Notes under the pieces: model-generated | Told to the model about the DNA's origin: nothing | Databases searched by the model: none | What the model saw: the letters and a program-made list of their open reading frames with translations, nothing else | Program-made: the position numbers and the translations under genes | Shown here: positions 49,901-60,989 of the stretch, one piece after another | How positions within the stretch are numbered: position 1 is the stretch's first letter | Layout: each line of letters starts with the position of its first letter | Source: Trichoplax sp. H2 | Taxonomy: Eukaryota > Placozoa > Uniplacotomia > Trichoplacea | NCBI GenBank assembly: GCA_003344405.1 | Contig: NOWV01000045.1 | Coordinates: forward strand, 124,001-188,000 | Direction of reading: 5' to 3' | Length of the DNA: 64,000 bases

Positions 49901-50972
49901 TACCAGAGTGATGCACCAACTAATCAATCATAATAATGGTAGTTTATATAGTGTACATTACCAAAGCTGTAACTACCTGCGCAACATAACCAGCTGGCCC
50001 AGGCAGAACCTTGGTTTGTAATTCGTCCAGAGTATAACGAAAGTAGCCCTGATTCATTGCTTTATCCCAAGCATTGCGTAATTGGATATCAAACTATAAT
50101 GAAGAGATAAATAAAGTTCTTTCTTCTAAAGTGCCCAAGATATACTGTATATCGCACATCATATCCTTAGTTTACACTACACTAAATAGTACTACCGCAC
50201 AGTACTGTACAGTATAGGGTGTAGAAATCCAATCCAGATTCAAAATAAATAATATGATCAAAACTTGATCGATTTGATTTCAATTTGATATTAATCGACA
50301 CCATGTAAACACATATCAATTTTGACGGGTTTTATAATAAATAAAATAAACCATAAAAATATGCACTGATTTATCTGAAAAGAAATTCTACATTCTGTAC
50401 TATACAGCGTAAAATCTTCAGCCTACAGTAATGCCAGATCTACTACTGTATACTGTACTGTACAGTATACTTGTAGGGTATATCGCAAATTAACGATTTG
50501 CATGGGCGAGGTATGTTTGTCTTGCAATTCTTCCACGCCACCATCTTTAAACCGCAAGGGATAGTTTTTAGCGGAAGGATACTGATCATTATCGACATAT
50601 CTGTTAGTTTTAAGATTTGGAGCATATTACTGACCACTCGGCCGAGAAATCTGTAGATAGCGATACACCCTACAGTGTACTGTATACTATAGCTCTACTG
50701 CACATACACTATATACAGTACTGTTGTGAAGAAATTGAATCTTTTTACTACTGTATTCAACAGTGCAAGCTATATCCAGTTATGATGCAGCCAACGGCTG
50801 AATCACTTTGATTGCCTGTTGGCATGATTATGCTCAAGAATCTAACCTTACTGAGCTGATTTTGATCTTCGTTTGCTGATGTTGGGAGAAAATGTACGAG
50901 TAAATCGCCAGAAGAGTAAGGGAATTTGCATTTCTCCGTAATTAAAGAATCGTTTCTGCTTTGCTTTGACAT
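46979..50972 (-). CDS. GDPGP1: GDP-D-glucose phosphorylase 1
   Basis: Cytosolic HIT-superfamily enzyme that phosphorolyses GDP-D-glucose to glucose 1-phosphate and GDP, a clean-up of a mis-made nucleotide sugar. Twelve exons, phases consistent, about 396 aa (human 385): 50847-50972, 50495-50581, 49977-50093, 49470-49577, 48999-49058, 48524-48619, 48137-48195, 47890-47992, 47639-47739, 47345-47490, 47188-47253, 46979-47100. Landmarks: [40 protein letters not shown], the histidine triad HLHFH (235-239), [17 protein letters not shown] and FCELAGHL. Catalytic histidines are present. The first two exons are the weakest part: they join in phase, but the N-terminus of this family is poorly conserved, so the true start could differ. 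Head-to-head with MED17. Confidence 0.9.
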
Positions 50973-51695
50973 GATGCGTTGTGTCAATGGGCGTCCGTAG
51001 TTCGGATCTTCAACTGTATGGATGCGTTTGTATCTGTGGTCTTTCACATTGCGCGAGCTGGGAGAGACTTCCTAACTCGATTTTGCCTCTTCTTTTCAGT
51101 TACAATCCCTACTGCGAGCTGTCGTACCACTCTGGCTAGCAGACCATTGAAGGGATCCAGCAAAAGTCTGGACCATAAATAAAAGGTACCTTAATAATAT
51201 TATGGAGACCCTCAAACTTCAAGATAGTTTTAAGCGTAGTAAGTTTGTTTAATGAGTACAATAATACCGTGCAGATCGCGTCCATCCAGTTGTCCGTATA
51301 GCCTGGTACTGTGTAGTCACGTGTTAAAAGAAAGAAAATGCTGTAGCAACCATAGTGATACACTGTGCTGTCGTCTGTGTCTGTACAGTGTACAGTACGG
51401 CAACCTTGTTGTTACCGTACATAGACTGTAGTCAGTGTGTACTGTACACCGTGGGTCGATGTGATGCGGCTGCCTACTGTCGCATCACCGCTGACGTCAA
51501 CCACACTGATAGCGAGGAGGAGCATTGTCCCCTATCGGCCCATACAGCAAAGTGAACTAGAAGTACTGGTTGGCGCATACAGTAGTATAAAAATTGAGTG
51601 GCAACGTCTTCGCCGAACTGGGAGCAAGACTGGAAAGTAATAGCAGCTGATGCCTTCGAATAGCAAGTTTACCTGGTAAATTGGAGAAGAAAAAA
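50973..51695. promoter_or_regulatory. Bidirectional upstream region of GDPGP1 and MED17
   Basis: 723 bp head-to-head. It includes GTACAGTGTACAGTACGG and TGTACTGTACACC near 51384-51450. More GTAC palindromes occur just inside GDPGP1 intron 1 (50660-50725) and intron 2 (50440-50470). Overlapping short ORFs at 51136-51766 on both strands show no family resemblance and are treated as noise. Confidence 0.5.
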
Positions 51696-54600
51696 ATGTC
51701 TTCCATCAATGTTGATCTTGATTTACAGCAAACCAATCGAATGAAAGAAATTTCTTTAGATGGCAAAGAAAGCTACGTTGAGTAAGTCGATTTTCTTATA
51801 GAATACACTGACTGTACAATGCCTAATCGATTGCGTTGTCAGACGGTGGACCAACTCAGTCACAGAACAAAGTAACAGTTGGCTCGAGGATAAATCTACT
51901 ATGCTCCAACTAGTAGCCAGTTCCAATTGAAAATAGTTATAATAGGATACCGAAAGGGAATAGAATGGAAGAAATTTTCGATCAATATCAATATACGACT
52001 CCTCTACATGACATGTCGAAAAATACAGTACAGTACATTGGTATTTTAGACATGTAATACTGTAGAGGAGAGTGGTAGATTGATATTGACAAGGTCCATT
52101 TTATACATAGAATAGAGCGGGAGTCGTAAGTTGATGTTGATCCCAAATTTCTTTTATATAGCAAAGGTAGCTAGCTACATTGAGTAAGTCCATTTTCGCA
52201 TAGGTGTACAGTTTACTGCCTATATTGTAGTCGTGCAATGACTACAGTAGTTTGAGAATCGATGACATAATACAAAGTCATCTACACCAGTGAATTAGAA
52301 ATCAAGTATGCTTGAGCTATTTAGGCACAGACGGTATAATTCAAAAATACAATCAGAATACGCTGTAATTATATCATTCGTTCCATTGAGTATGAGTTAA
52401 CTCTACCCTTGAATGTTGTTACTATCTTTCAATAGTATTACTCATCAATACCTTCGTTTGCTCTGCTAGTGTTTGGATTATGAACCCATCGATCATCGAT
52501 GGGTCACGGTAAACAATCTGCATGTCCATTGTACAGTACACGATAAAGTAGAGAAAGGATAATTTCAGCAAATTCGATATCTTTAGTAGCGATCAAGGAG
52601 CAGGGTATAAGGTTATACAGCCAACGTATACACGTATACTTTCTAAGGAAAGAAAATGTTGACATATCCGTACTACCATTTTCAGTACTACGCAAGAATT
52701 ATCTGTTGCTATTACGACTGGAGCATTTTATTGAAATTAATTAATGTAGAATGGAGTAATGGAGCTTTTCTCATTATAATTATCAATGACAACGAACTTC
52801 AGCCCTATATTGCTTACTGTATCGTAACGCAACTGTACTCGTATATGTACGTTCCATTGCAACAGTCTATTTTTCTACTATGCTGCACTGTAGAAATATC
52901 TTGAATAAACTTGGTTGACTGGATTGATCATCATTGATCAATCCAGTTTTAAATTTTGACCATGTGGTAGAAGTATATCGTTGCATTTTTATACAATAAG
53001 ATTCGTCTAGGACTCCATCAATAAAATAATCTTGCTACTGTGCAACAGTTAGCAGTAATGAAATGATCTTTCATAGTTCACTAGATATTAAAAGAAAAAT
53101 TAAAGTTAATAGAATAAAAAGACTTAGTGTATAAATGCGATAAACCTTCTATACTTACGTTTGTAAACAAGAGTAATCGTATTTGAACTGATGGCATGTT
53201 TGCAATCCTTTTTCTACTATATCTTATACTACCTAATGTTACTGATCATGATAGTTAAGTCAAGCAATTACTCTTCTAATTGCTTTTCCTATGAATTAAA
53301 ATTACCAATGTAAATATGATACTTACCACAGTATAAGAACATCATGATCAGTTTGCCTACCCAATACAGTACTGTAGTATGCCATTGTTAAAGTGATTTC
53401 CTTATTTTAAAAATATAGAAAACTATCGCCTTCAGCCAAGTTACTTCAGTTTGCTCAACAGATTGATTTTAATCAATTATTCGATCATGGCGATGAAGAA
53501 AATGATAACGCATCGACTACTAATGAAAAAGAAGAAAATTCGATGTCAGCTAATCAGACGGTAGCGACAAGACCCTGGGATTCTGTTCAATCCAGTTTGA
53601 GGTTTGTTTATCACATAGATACGTCATTGGGTTTTTCCACTACTATATTTCTTGTAATGTGCTTTACATTTATAGTTATTCCGTTTTTGATAAATAAAAA
53701 TGTTTCTAGATTTGAATATGAAATAGAACGATTTATACCGCTTTAATTTTCAGTAGTTCTTAACAATTCAACTACACTACTTGCTTTGCCGCCTGTATTG
53801 CAAATTGTTATGATAGTGTGGAAAAATACGCAATTTATCAATTTAAATTGCATTCGATAATATGATTTTCAATTATGATCCTTTAGGAGCGCTCTGGTCG
53901 AGATTAGTGCCCTTGCAGATCTACTAAAGGTATCTGGGCAAAAAAAGTACGTAGTTCTGGATCCAGTACAGGGTGAAAAGTCTTCATCAAGCTCAATGGT
54001 CCAATTATTGGCTAAGAAAAAGGTACAATTTATATTGACTCTATTGCACTTGTTGTAAAGCTATATATATGTATATCATGTCAATGTTTTTTCTGTATAC
54101 TGTTTCAAGATGATAACAATTATCACTTCTTCCAATTTGTCTACCGGCTTGCTGATCTATTAGTACATTAGCATTACAAATATCATTTGTTATTCCTTTA
54201 GAATTTGTCTGGAGCCGCTAGTATATTACGTAAAGGATCCGATGAGATTGGACAGTATGATGAAGACGGTCGAAGTGGGTATTACTCTAACCTAGCAAAA
54301 TTGCGTAAGAATTGGAAATTACGGCGAATTGGGCCTAGAATTGTCGGAGACCTCACACTAGTTAGATCAAGTTAGTAATAGCTTAATATTGATTTCAATC
54401 CGGCCAATTATGGTGTATGCAATTTGGTCTTTAAAACTTGCTGTACACAAGTGTCAATGTACTTAGTAGGATAAAGGTTAACGTAAGGCATAACTTTTCT
54501 AATTGCAGTTGGTGCCCCAGCTATGCGATCTTTTGGAATATTTGAAGTTTCAAAGCTTACTGTCAATAAAAAGGATAATGATAGTTTTCTTAATATTATT

Positions 54601-56676
54601 TTGGGAACTCATATAAGAGGAAGAAGCTCAATTAATATTTCCTTGTTTATTGACGGTAAAGTGTTCTTTATCAGATATAAACTATTTCAAATACTATTTA
54701 TACCTTTTTAAATCCTTCAAGGTCTATATTAACTAATTCTGTTTATACTTGTAAAATTCATAGGTAATGAAATTAATACATGTCCGACGACCTTTTTGCA
54801 TATTAATCGAACTACATGGCCATTATGGCACAGGAAATTAAAAGACGCACAAAATGTCTTATTTTGTAAAATATTATTCAACAAGGTAAAAAATAAAGTC
54901 ACAATCAGATAATTCAGTACAAAATGACTGTAATGAATCGTCTTTTTGTTGATTAAAGATCTCCGACATTGAAAATTTTTTTCACTTAATCTCACAGCTT
55001 GTACAGGAGTCGTACCAAGGAAACAATCAATTTCAGTGTCGTTTAATAGGCAATAAATTGGAAATAAAGGTACAGTATTAGCAATTTGCTTCAAGCTATC
55101 GTTAGCAATAAGTATTATCTATATAGATACCCCGTAATGTATTAAGAAATATAATCATTTAATAACAGCTAGCAGATCGTATCTGGCTGTGTATTATAGA
55201 TCATCATTTCTACGATGAATCAGATCAATTATGTGAAGAAGTAAGTTGTTTATATACTGAATGTTGTTTATCTATTCCAGATTATCAGAATTATGTATCG
55301 ATTTCGACAAATTAGTAATGTTTCGAAATTTTTTCTTCTTTAAAGAGTCAAATAAATGCCGCAGTTAAGGACCATTTTTTGCTCCAGTCATACTGTTATA
55401 TATTGGAACATGCATTACAGAATCTGTTACAAGAAATGCACAAGAAACCAAATACAAATTCAAAAGGACGGTCTGGTAAAAAACGAGCTAATCAGAAAGA
55501 TACCTCAACGAAAAAGAACAAGTACGATATAATAAGGGAAAATAATAATGTATTATTGATGTACAAACATTAATTTATGACCTTAAAAGCCTTGAGGAAA
55601 ATTGTTAAAAAGGTAAATTAATTTGATCCTTTTTTATACATTTAGCGATAATACTAGCATTTTATGGAATATCATACCACAAATCCAACATATGCTACTT
55701 CGAAGAAGGTAATCATAAACTTTGCATTGTTACTATCAGCAGAGTTTCTTAGAATTGGATGTAATGTTATCTTTTCGTCATTTTGGACACATAATATAGG
55801 GTTGCTAAAACAATTGATTCCGTGGCGTGCTCTGTTTATGATGCTTGTATGTGTGTTCATTGGCACAATTTAAGTTGTAGTAAATCTTCTACAGCTACAA
55901 TTATCATCTCGCAAAAGAATGCTAGGAGCTTTAATAGGTAGGTTAAATACATGCAGCTTTTGTACGATATCAGCTTACTTTTACTCAACATATATGATTG
56001 ATTACTTAATTCTACATAGGAAAATGCTTCGTCTTACTGTAGAATCAGATAAAATAAGTGCCATCTGCCCCAATAATGCAGTTTTCAGCTTCAAATCGGA
56101 CGTACATTCTGTAGCAAAGTTCTTAGAGAGTGAGGTAAGCTGCTTATAACAGTCTTCGTAAAGACCAGTTTCAAGATGTCTTCAGCTTGTGAAATTGAGC
56201 ATTTTTGTTGATTATGATAAATATGCGTGATGTTTTATTTAGGTTCATTCATACTTGTGTGATACCATCATAAAAGTTGGCATTGCTGCAGGCTGGCATC
56301 AGCTATTAAAACGAAGTGATACGAGTACTCGTACGTTAACGGAACGAAATCAAGCCTTTCATATTGTTTTGTTATCTCCAAACAAGCAGACGTAAGATTA
56401 TGATTACTACTATTGCATAACGTTAAAAATCACCAACATATAGGACGATTGCTGACAACCTGTCTAATTTTTTTATGTTGTTCCTTTAGCTCACTATATG
56501 TTCGTGTAAATCCTCTGGAGACCATCTCTTTCTTTGCTAAAATATTAAAAGACTCTACTGAGTGTCCTAAGAGTCAAGGAAACGATCTAGCTACATTGAA
56601 GAAGATTAATTGGGAGAGAATATACGGGACAACGCTAAATATCAGATTACGAATGTTATTTGCAGCATTAGCGTAA
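51696..56676 (+). CDS. MED17: Mediator complex subunit 17 (head module)
   Basis: Core subunit of the Mediator head, required for RNA polymerase II transcription, nuclear. Fourteen exons, phases consistent, 630 aa (human 651): 51696-51781, 53419-53601, 53887-54022, 54202-54370, 54509-54655, 54764-54885, 54959-55069, 55169-55240, 55346-55560, 55646-55708, 55800-55937, 56020-56134, 56243-56391, 56490-56676. Landmarks: ISLDGKESYV at the N-terminus, LLQFAQQIDF, PWDSVQSSLR, LVQLLAKKK-type helix, LRKNWKLRRIG, WPLWHRKLKDAQNVLFCK, YILEHALQNLLQE, TIDSVA before VHWHN, and GWHQLL. The start matches the conserved N-terminal block. Exon 9 is lysine-rich around KGRSGKKRANQK. Intron 1 (1.6 kb) holds a long inverted repeat and decayed copies of the exon 1 donor region. 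Confidence 0.93.
51982..52089. repeat. 108-bp imperfect inverted repeat in MED17 intron 1
   Basis: The left arm begins TCAATATCAATATACGACTC and the right arm ends GATTGATATTGA. Inner arms (GACATGT...AAATAC and GTATTTTAGACATGT) extend the pairing toward a loop of about 14-15 bases that contains GTACAGTAC. It could be a small MITE-like element or simply a hairpin. Confidence 0.55.
52090..52235 (+). repeat. Decayed duplicates of the MED17 exon 1 / donor region
   Basis: The exon 1 end and donor (GCAAAGAAAGCTACGTTGAG then TAAGTCGATTTTC, about 51762-51795) recur as GCAAAGGTAGCTAGCTACAT then TGAGTAAGTCCATTTTC near 52162-52197. A preceding AAATTTCTTT block is shared too. A third shorter match (GGTCCATTTTATACATAGAA) lies near 52094. 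The copies have no open frame of use. Confidence 0.45.
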
Positions 56677-58138
56677 CCGTTAACTGTTCATTGTCTACAC
56701 CCTTTGTAATTAGATGTATAGTCATTCTTAAAGCTACTACATCCACGAAATTTCAAGAAATCTTTTGTATTTTTACTCTTCTTATAACTTGAAGTGTCAA
56801 TCGTAGCTCTCCAAATATTTCGATGCAAATTCATGATAATGTATTCAAATGAACAACTGGGTTGCAAAAGTAAATATGTTAAAATTTTGGTATAGCACTT
56901 TACCAGTTAATTTAGCGTAATCAATATAAGTATGTTAATAGTTGGTCATACATAAAAAGCGTGTAAATTGCGATTCAACATGGACTTTAAGTAAAGTCTA
57001 GATTGTGCTAATACAGTCTACTATAAATATGTTAGGTTTTTTATTTCAAATTTCGATATACACGTATAGTTATTATAAGAGTGAGTTATCATCTAAGCTC
57101 TTGTAGAAAGGCTTCCCTATTGTTCCTGAAAGTGTTAAGCACCTTACGTTGATAAAGTCCAGTGGAAAAGCTTGGACACAACTAGTAGTAGCACACGATC
57201 TGTTATTAATTTATTTCTTTGTAACATGACTAATGTTTCGTGCAAAATGATATTGTGCTTGTAGGACAGTTGGCAACATTCAAGTACTTTATTATTTTAA
57301 GATTCGATAATGTATATCCAAATTAATTAAATAAATGCCAATGCTTGTCAATTTTGAAATGTAACGTAGAAATTGCTAAATAATTCGTACATTTCATTAA
57401 TTGCTTAAACATGGACTACTATTTTCAAGAAGTTATGTTAAGCAATTGTAGAAAATAATTATTGCAATCGCTGGCATTTTTTACTAGAAAAGGAATACTT
57501 TAGTTTTATAAGCGGCTAAATCTCATTATTAGTCTTGAGTTACAGACTCACAACTAACTTAAAAACTGTTACGCGGAATACTTGTAAAATTATTATTACG
57601 GTTATGGTAATGATATTCCAAGCATAAATCATGGCTCTATCTTAATGAAATAGTAGGTGAATCTCATTACTGAGTGATTTTCTTGCATACGAGTACGCCC
57701 GTGTTATAACTACTACCATTATGATACCTAATTGACCATAAATAACAGTTACAAAGCAGCCTGGATTGTATTATGATATTGTAATCGCAACACGAGATAG
57801 AGCAGATTAATTATTAATGTACAATGTTGCAATTATATAAATACGCGTGATCCAAATAGAAATGTCTCAAATTGACTAGTTATTCCTCTAACCCGATCAA
57901 AATATCCCAGTAAGAGTATTTCAAATTCTTCAGTAAATAGAAATTTTCAAGAAAACGAAATAGCGAGCAATTTAAGCTATTATGCATCTCCTGTGTACTA
58001 CGCATATGCATGCCTTAAGTAGTAACTAAGTCAAATTATTAATTTATGAGGGTTTAAAAAATTCATCATTGCAAATGCCGAAAATAGTAATTAAGTAACA
58101 AGTGACAAAGCACCAAAAGTCAACCAAAGTCATGACTT
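56677..58138. other. Convergent intergenic region, MED17 and the ABM-like gene
   Basis: About 1.46 kb of AT-rich DNA between convergent stop codons. An imperfect inverted repeat (ATTGCTTAAACAT near 57401 and ATGTTAAGCAAT near 57436) is the only structure noted. No gene seen. Confidence 0.55.
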
Positions 58139-60989
58139 TTAGCCTTGTAGCATCGACAAAAATTGTTCGTATGGTATAACCACCTTTATATCCGTTTTGA
58201 CTCTGTCACCAATCTCTTTGGATAATGGTACATTCAGCATTAACTTATCCAATGCACCAGCGTTTGGAAGGTTGAATATTATGTGGACCTAAATTCCGTG
58301 ACAAGATTTAAAAATAAATTTCTATGACATTTACGACTGTACAACAACGTAAAAAAAATTTATTTGAAAATGATTAGTGAAAATAAATTTTTACCATATA
58401 GTATTACTTACCAGCCTTTCCGCAGTAACTTTAAAAATATCAACTACATGACCTAAATTCTTAGCTTTAACAGCTCGCAGCGCTTCTTGATACCAAATCT
58501 TTAAAAGTTCTTCTTGTTTTAAGCCTTTATAAAAAATCATGATGCCGTAATAATATAATATCAGCCTATTATACATTACTGTTTTAGATAGCTTATAAAA
58601 ATTACGGAGACATACTCGTACAAGTTGTTGTTTTATAGAGGAAAGTTTTTATCAATATACTCTACACAAATACTATAGCTTCGAGTCAGATAATAAATTT
58701 CTTTCTGTGTAGTTCTTATATTGGAATACAGTTATATGTGTGTATATTTTCACAGTTTCATTCTTAATACCTTCATAACCAATATCCATGGTAACGAGAT
58801 AATAATTGGCCTTCGCATTTTCTGGGTCAAATTTAGAGGGCAAATCTTCTAAAACTTCAGAATCATCAGATAGCCTTTCTTTAAGTTCTTTATACCAGCT
58901 GTAATATGGCCTTAATAAACTTGATTTAATAGTTACTTGATCACCAAGCTTTTTCATTATCGGAGAATCAAAGCTTATTTTATCCATACTATCACACGAT
59001 TCCGCTTGATATACTACAGTGAATGGTGTTAATTACATTTTAGTATGAAGACAAAACATCTAACAGAATGTCACGGTACGAACTACCGTGAAGAAATGGC
59101 TATCTAAATTTGGTTAATATAATATAGTGATAATATATTACTACTAGTTACTTACAATAGGAATTACTTTAATTAGAAATGTGTTACAGTAAATTTAATG
59201 TTGTGCTGTAATGTGTACTGAAATGATTCTGTGAATGGACATGTTGTAATCCGACTGTGGAAAATTAGTTAGTAGATGTTCTCACCTAAGTATTTTATAA
59301 GATGGCTCATGAATGTTAGCAGCTGTAGAAGGGTATATAAGCCCGTCAGATAGTTGAATAAAGTAGTTCTCAATTATCTAGTTGAGTTTAACGTAAAATC
59401 AAAGGCGTCCAAATTCTTGTGAGATAGTTAAGGGATACTGAATCCCGGAGACTATAGTAATTTAAAGATTTGTTTTACGTTATCTTTGTCACGAAGTTGG
59501 TTTGTGACACAGAACTGTAGCTCTAACAAAAGCGTCACTTTGTTAAAAGATACCAAATAATTCTAGTAATAAATACTGAAAATCAATGATCATTTTAATC
59601 TAAAATCTAAAATCTAGAAAACGTTAATTCATGAAAAACATATCAATTACTTCCATCATGATAGGATGTTGATTTAAATACTATATGTGATGATAAATAA
59701 AGTAGATGTTATAATTCATTTACCAAGAGCAATTATATGCTTCAGTATCTTACTGTAACGAACTCAGTAAATTGAGTATTCACTAACCTTAGCAAACTTT
59801 TAAGATAACTAATGAGCAGGATAAGTGCTACGAATTGCCAACTAATTATTATCTCATTTAAAATATTTTAAAGTTTAATTCTACTTTATATAAGCTATGT
59901 CGTGAGCCATATATAAAGTATTAATGGGCATGTCTTACTTAACGTTCTTTGTTAACTTAATTTAAATATGTTTTTTATAGGTCTTAATTATGGATTGTAT
60001 GTTGTTTTCCCATAATAGGAAAAAACATTAAGTATGAAAAATTATAATAATTTAATAAGAAAACTTCCAGTTTTTAAATTATGGAATTCGTTTTTAGCTA
60101 TTGCTTTAAATGTAACCCAGAATCATTTAACTTTGAAGCATTATTAAGATTAAATATCACAATAATATGAAATCATAGCATCGAAGATAATCTTACTATA
60201 CTGATTCTATGTTTGTCAGATATCTTTATCCTTTGACTTTTTCGAATTAAGAAAACTATCAGATATAATCAAACTAAGTATTTGATTACAATTTTAAATA
60301 AAATAGAAACCTTAAGACTGTCATATGCACTATTTTTTATCATTCTAACTTAAGTTGACAAAAATCAAACAAACAAGTTAACCCCGCAACGGACAAAGAA
60401 ATCAAATCGATTCATTACAGTAAATCAAACTCTTATATATAATACGGAAAATATCGATGTATTTCAGAATAAGTAATAGACTTTGATCAAGAAAGTAAAG
60501 CCGTAATATTCACTAGAGGCAGTACCTTTTCTTTTGATCACGTAGCATAGTATGTACATTACTGTACTTTATTATGGGATAAATGGCTAAATCCTACACA
60601 CAATATTTACTTACCAACATAAGCCTTTCTTTCTCCAACAACCTAAGTGCAAAGCGAGAGTTAGATCAGTGATGGTTATTGTCTATACGAATTAATTTCA
60701 AAGATTTGAATTGTAACACTTTCTTTCTGAACGAAAATGCCAACCACTTAATTACCTTCCAAGCCTGTAATACAGTGCCATTTTTTTTGGATTCAAGAAC
60801 TTCTTGGATTTCCTGTGTCCAGACTTCTAATAAATCAGCTTGCGAATGACCATGATAGCCAATAGTAAACTCTAGCATAAATAAAAAGCCTTTATTAGCC
60901 ATTTCTTGGTATTTTTTATTGCTTGAGACCGGTGTTATATTTGGTGTAACCGTAGTATTTCGTGAACTTTTACAAGAAGCTGCTCCCAT
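58139..60989 (-). CDS. Two tandem ABM/muconolactone-isomerase-like domains, N-myristoylation start
   Basis: No named family recognised with certainty. Five exons, phases consistent, 255 aa: 60756-60989, 60615-60642, 58771-59013, 58412-58524, 58139-58288. The protein is an internal duplication: residues about 35-130 and 157-252 align without gaps at an offset of 122. Shared positions include GYHG/GYEG (44/166), LL and W57/W179 with QE following, KV (78/200), ER (82/204), DK (98/220), P105/P227, GD (111/233) and PY (123/245). The beta-alpha-beta pattern, the VxxER/GxY step and the terminal PY...F resemble the small dimeric alpha+beta barrel (ABM) proteins, nearest in layout to bacterial muconolactone isomerase. 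This is judged by eye only. The start MGAASCKS fits N-myristoylation at Gly2 with possible palmitoylation at Cys6, so membrane attachment is predicted. Intron positions differ between the two halves. Intron 2 is 1.6 kb. Confidence 0.75.

Noticed and set aside
50443-50637. 64-codon minus-strand ORF
   Set aside because: Wrong frame; GDPGP1 exon 2 uses the overlapping frame that joins 50093 in phase.
51136-51766. Cluster of overlapping ORFs on both strands between GDPGP1 and MED17
   Set aside because: Repeat-rich promoter DNA, no homologous domains, mutually overlapping frames.
55561-55612. 36-nt intron plus 16-nt micro-exon in MED17
   Set aside because: It kept frame by chance, but joining 55560 directly to 55646 gives a better match to the conserved helix (IIPQIQHMLLRR) with one ordinary 85-nt intron.
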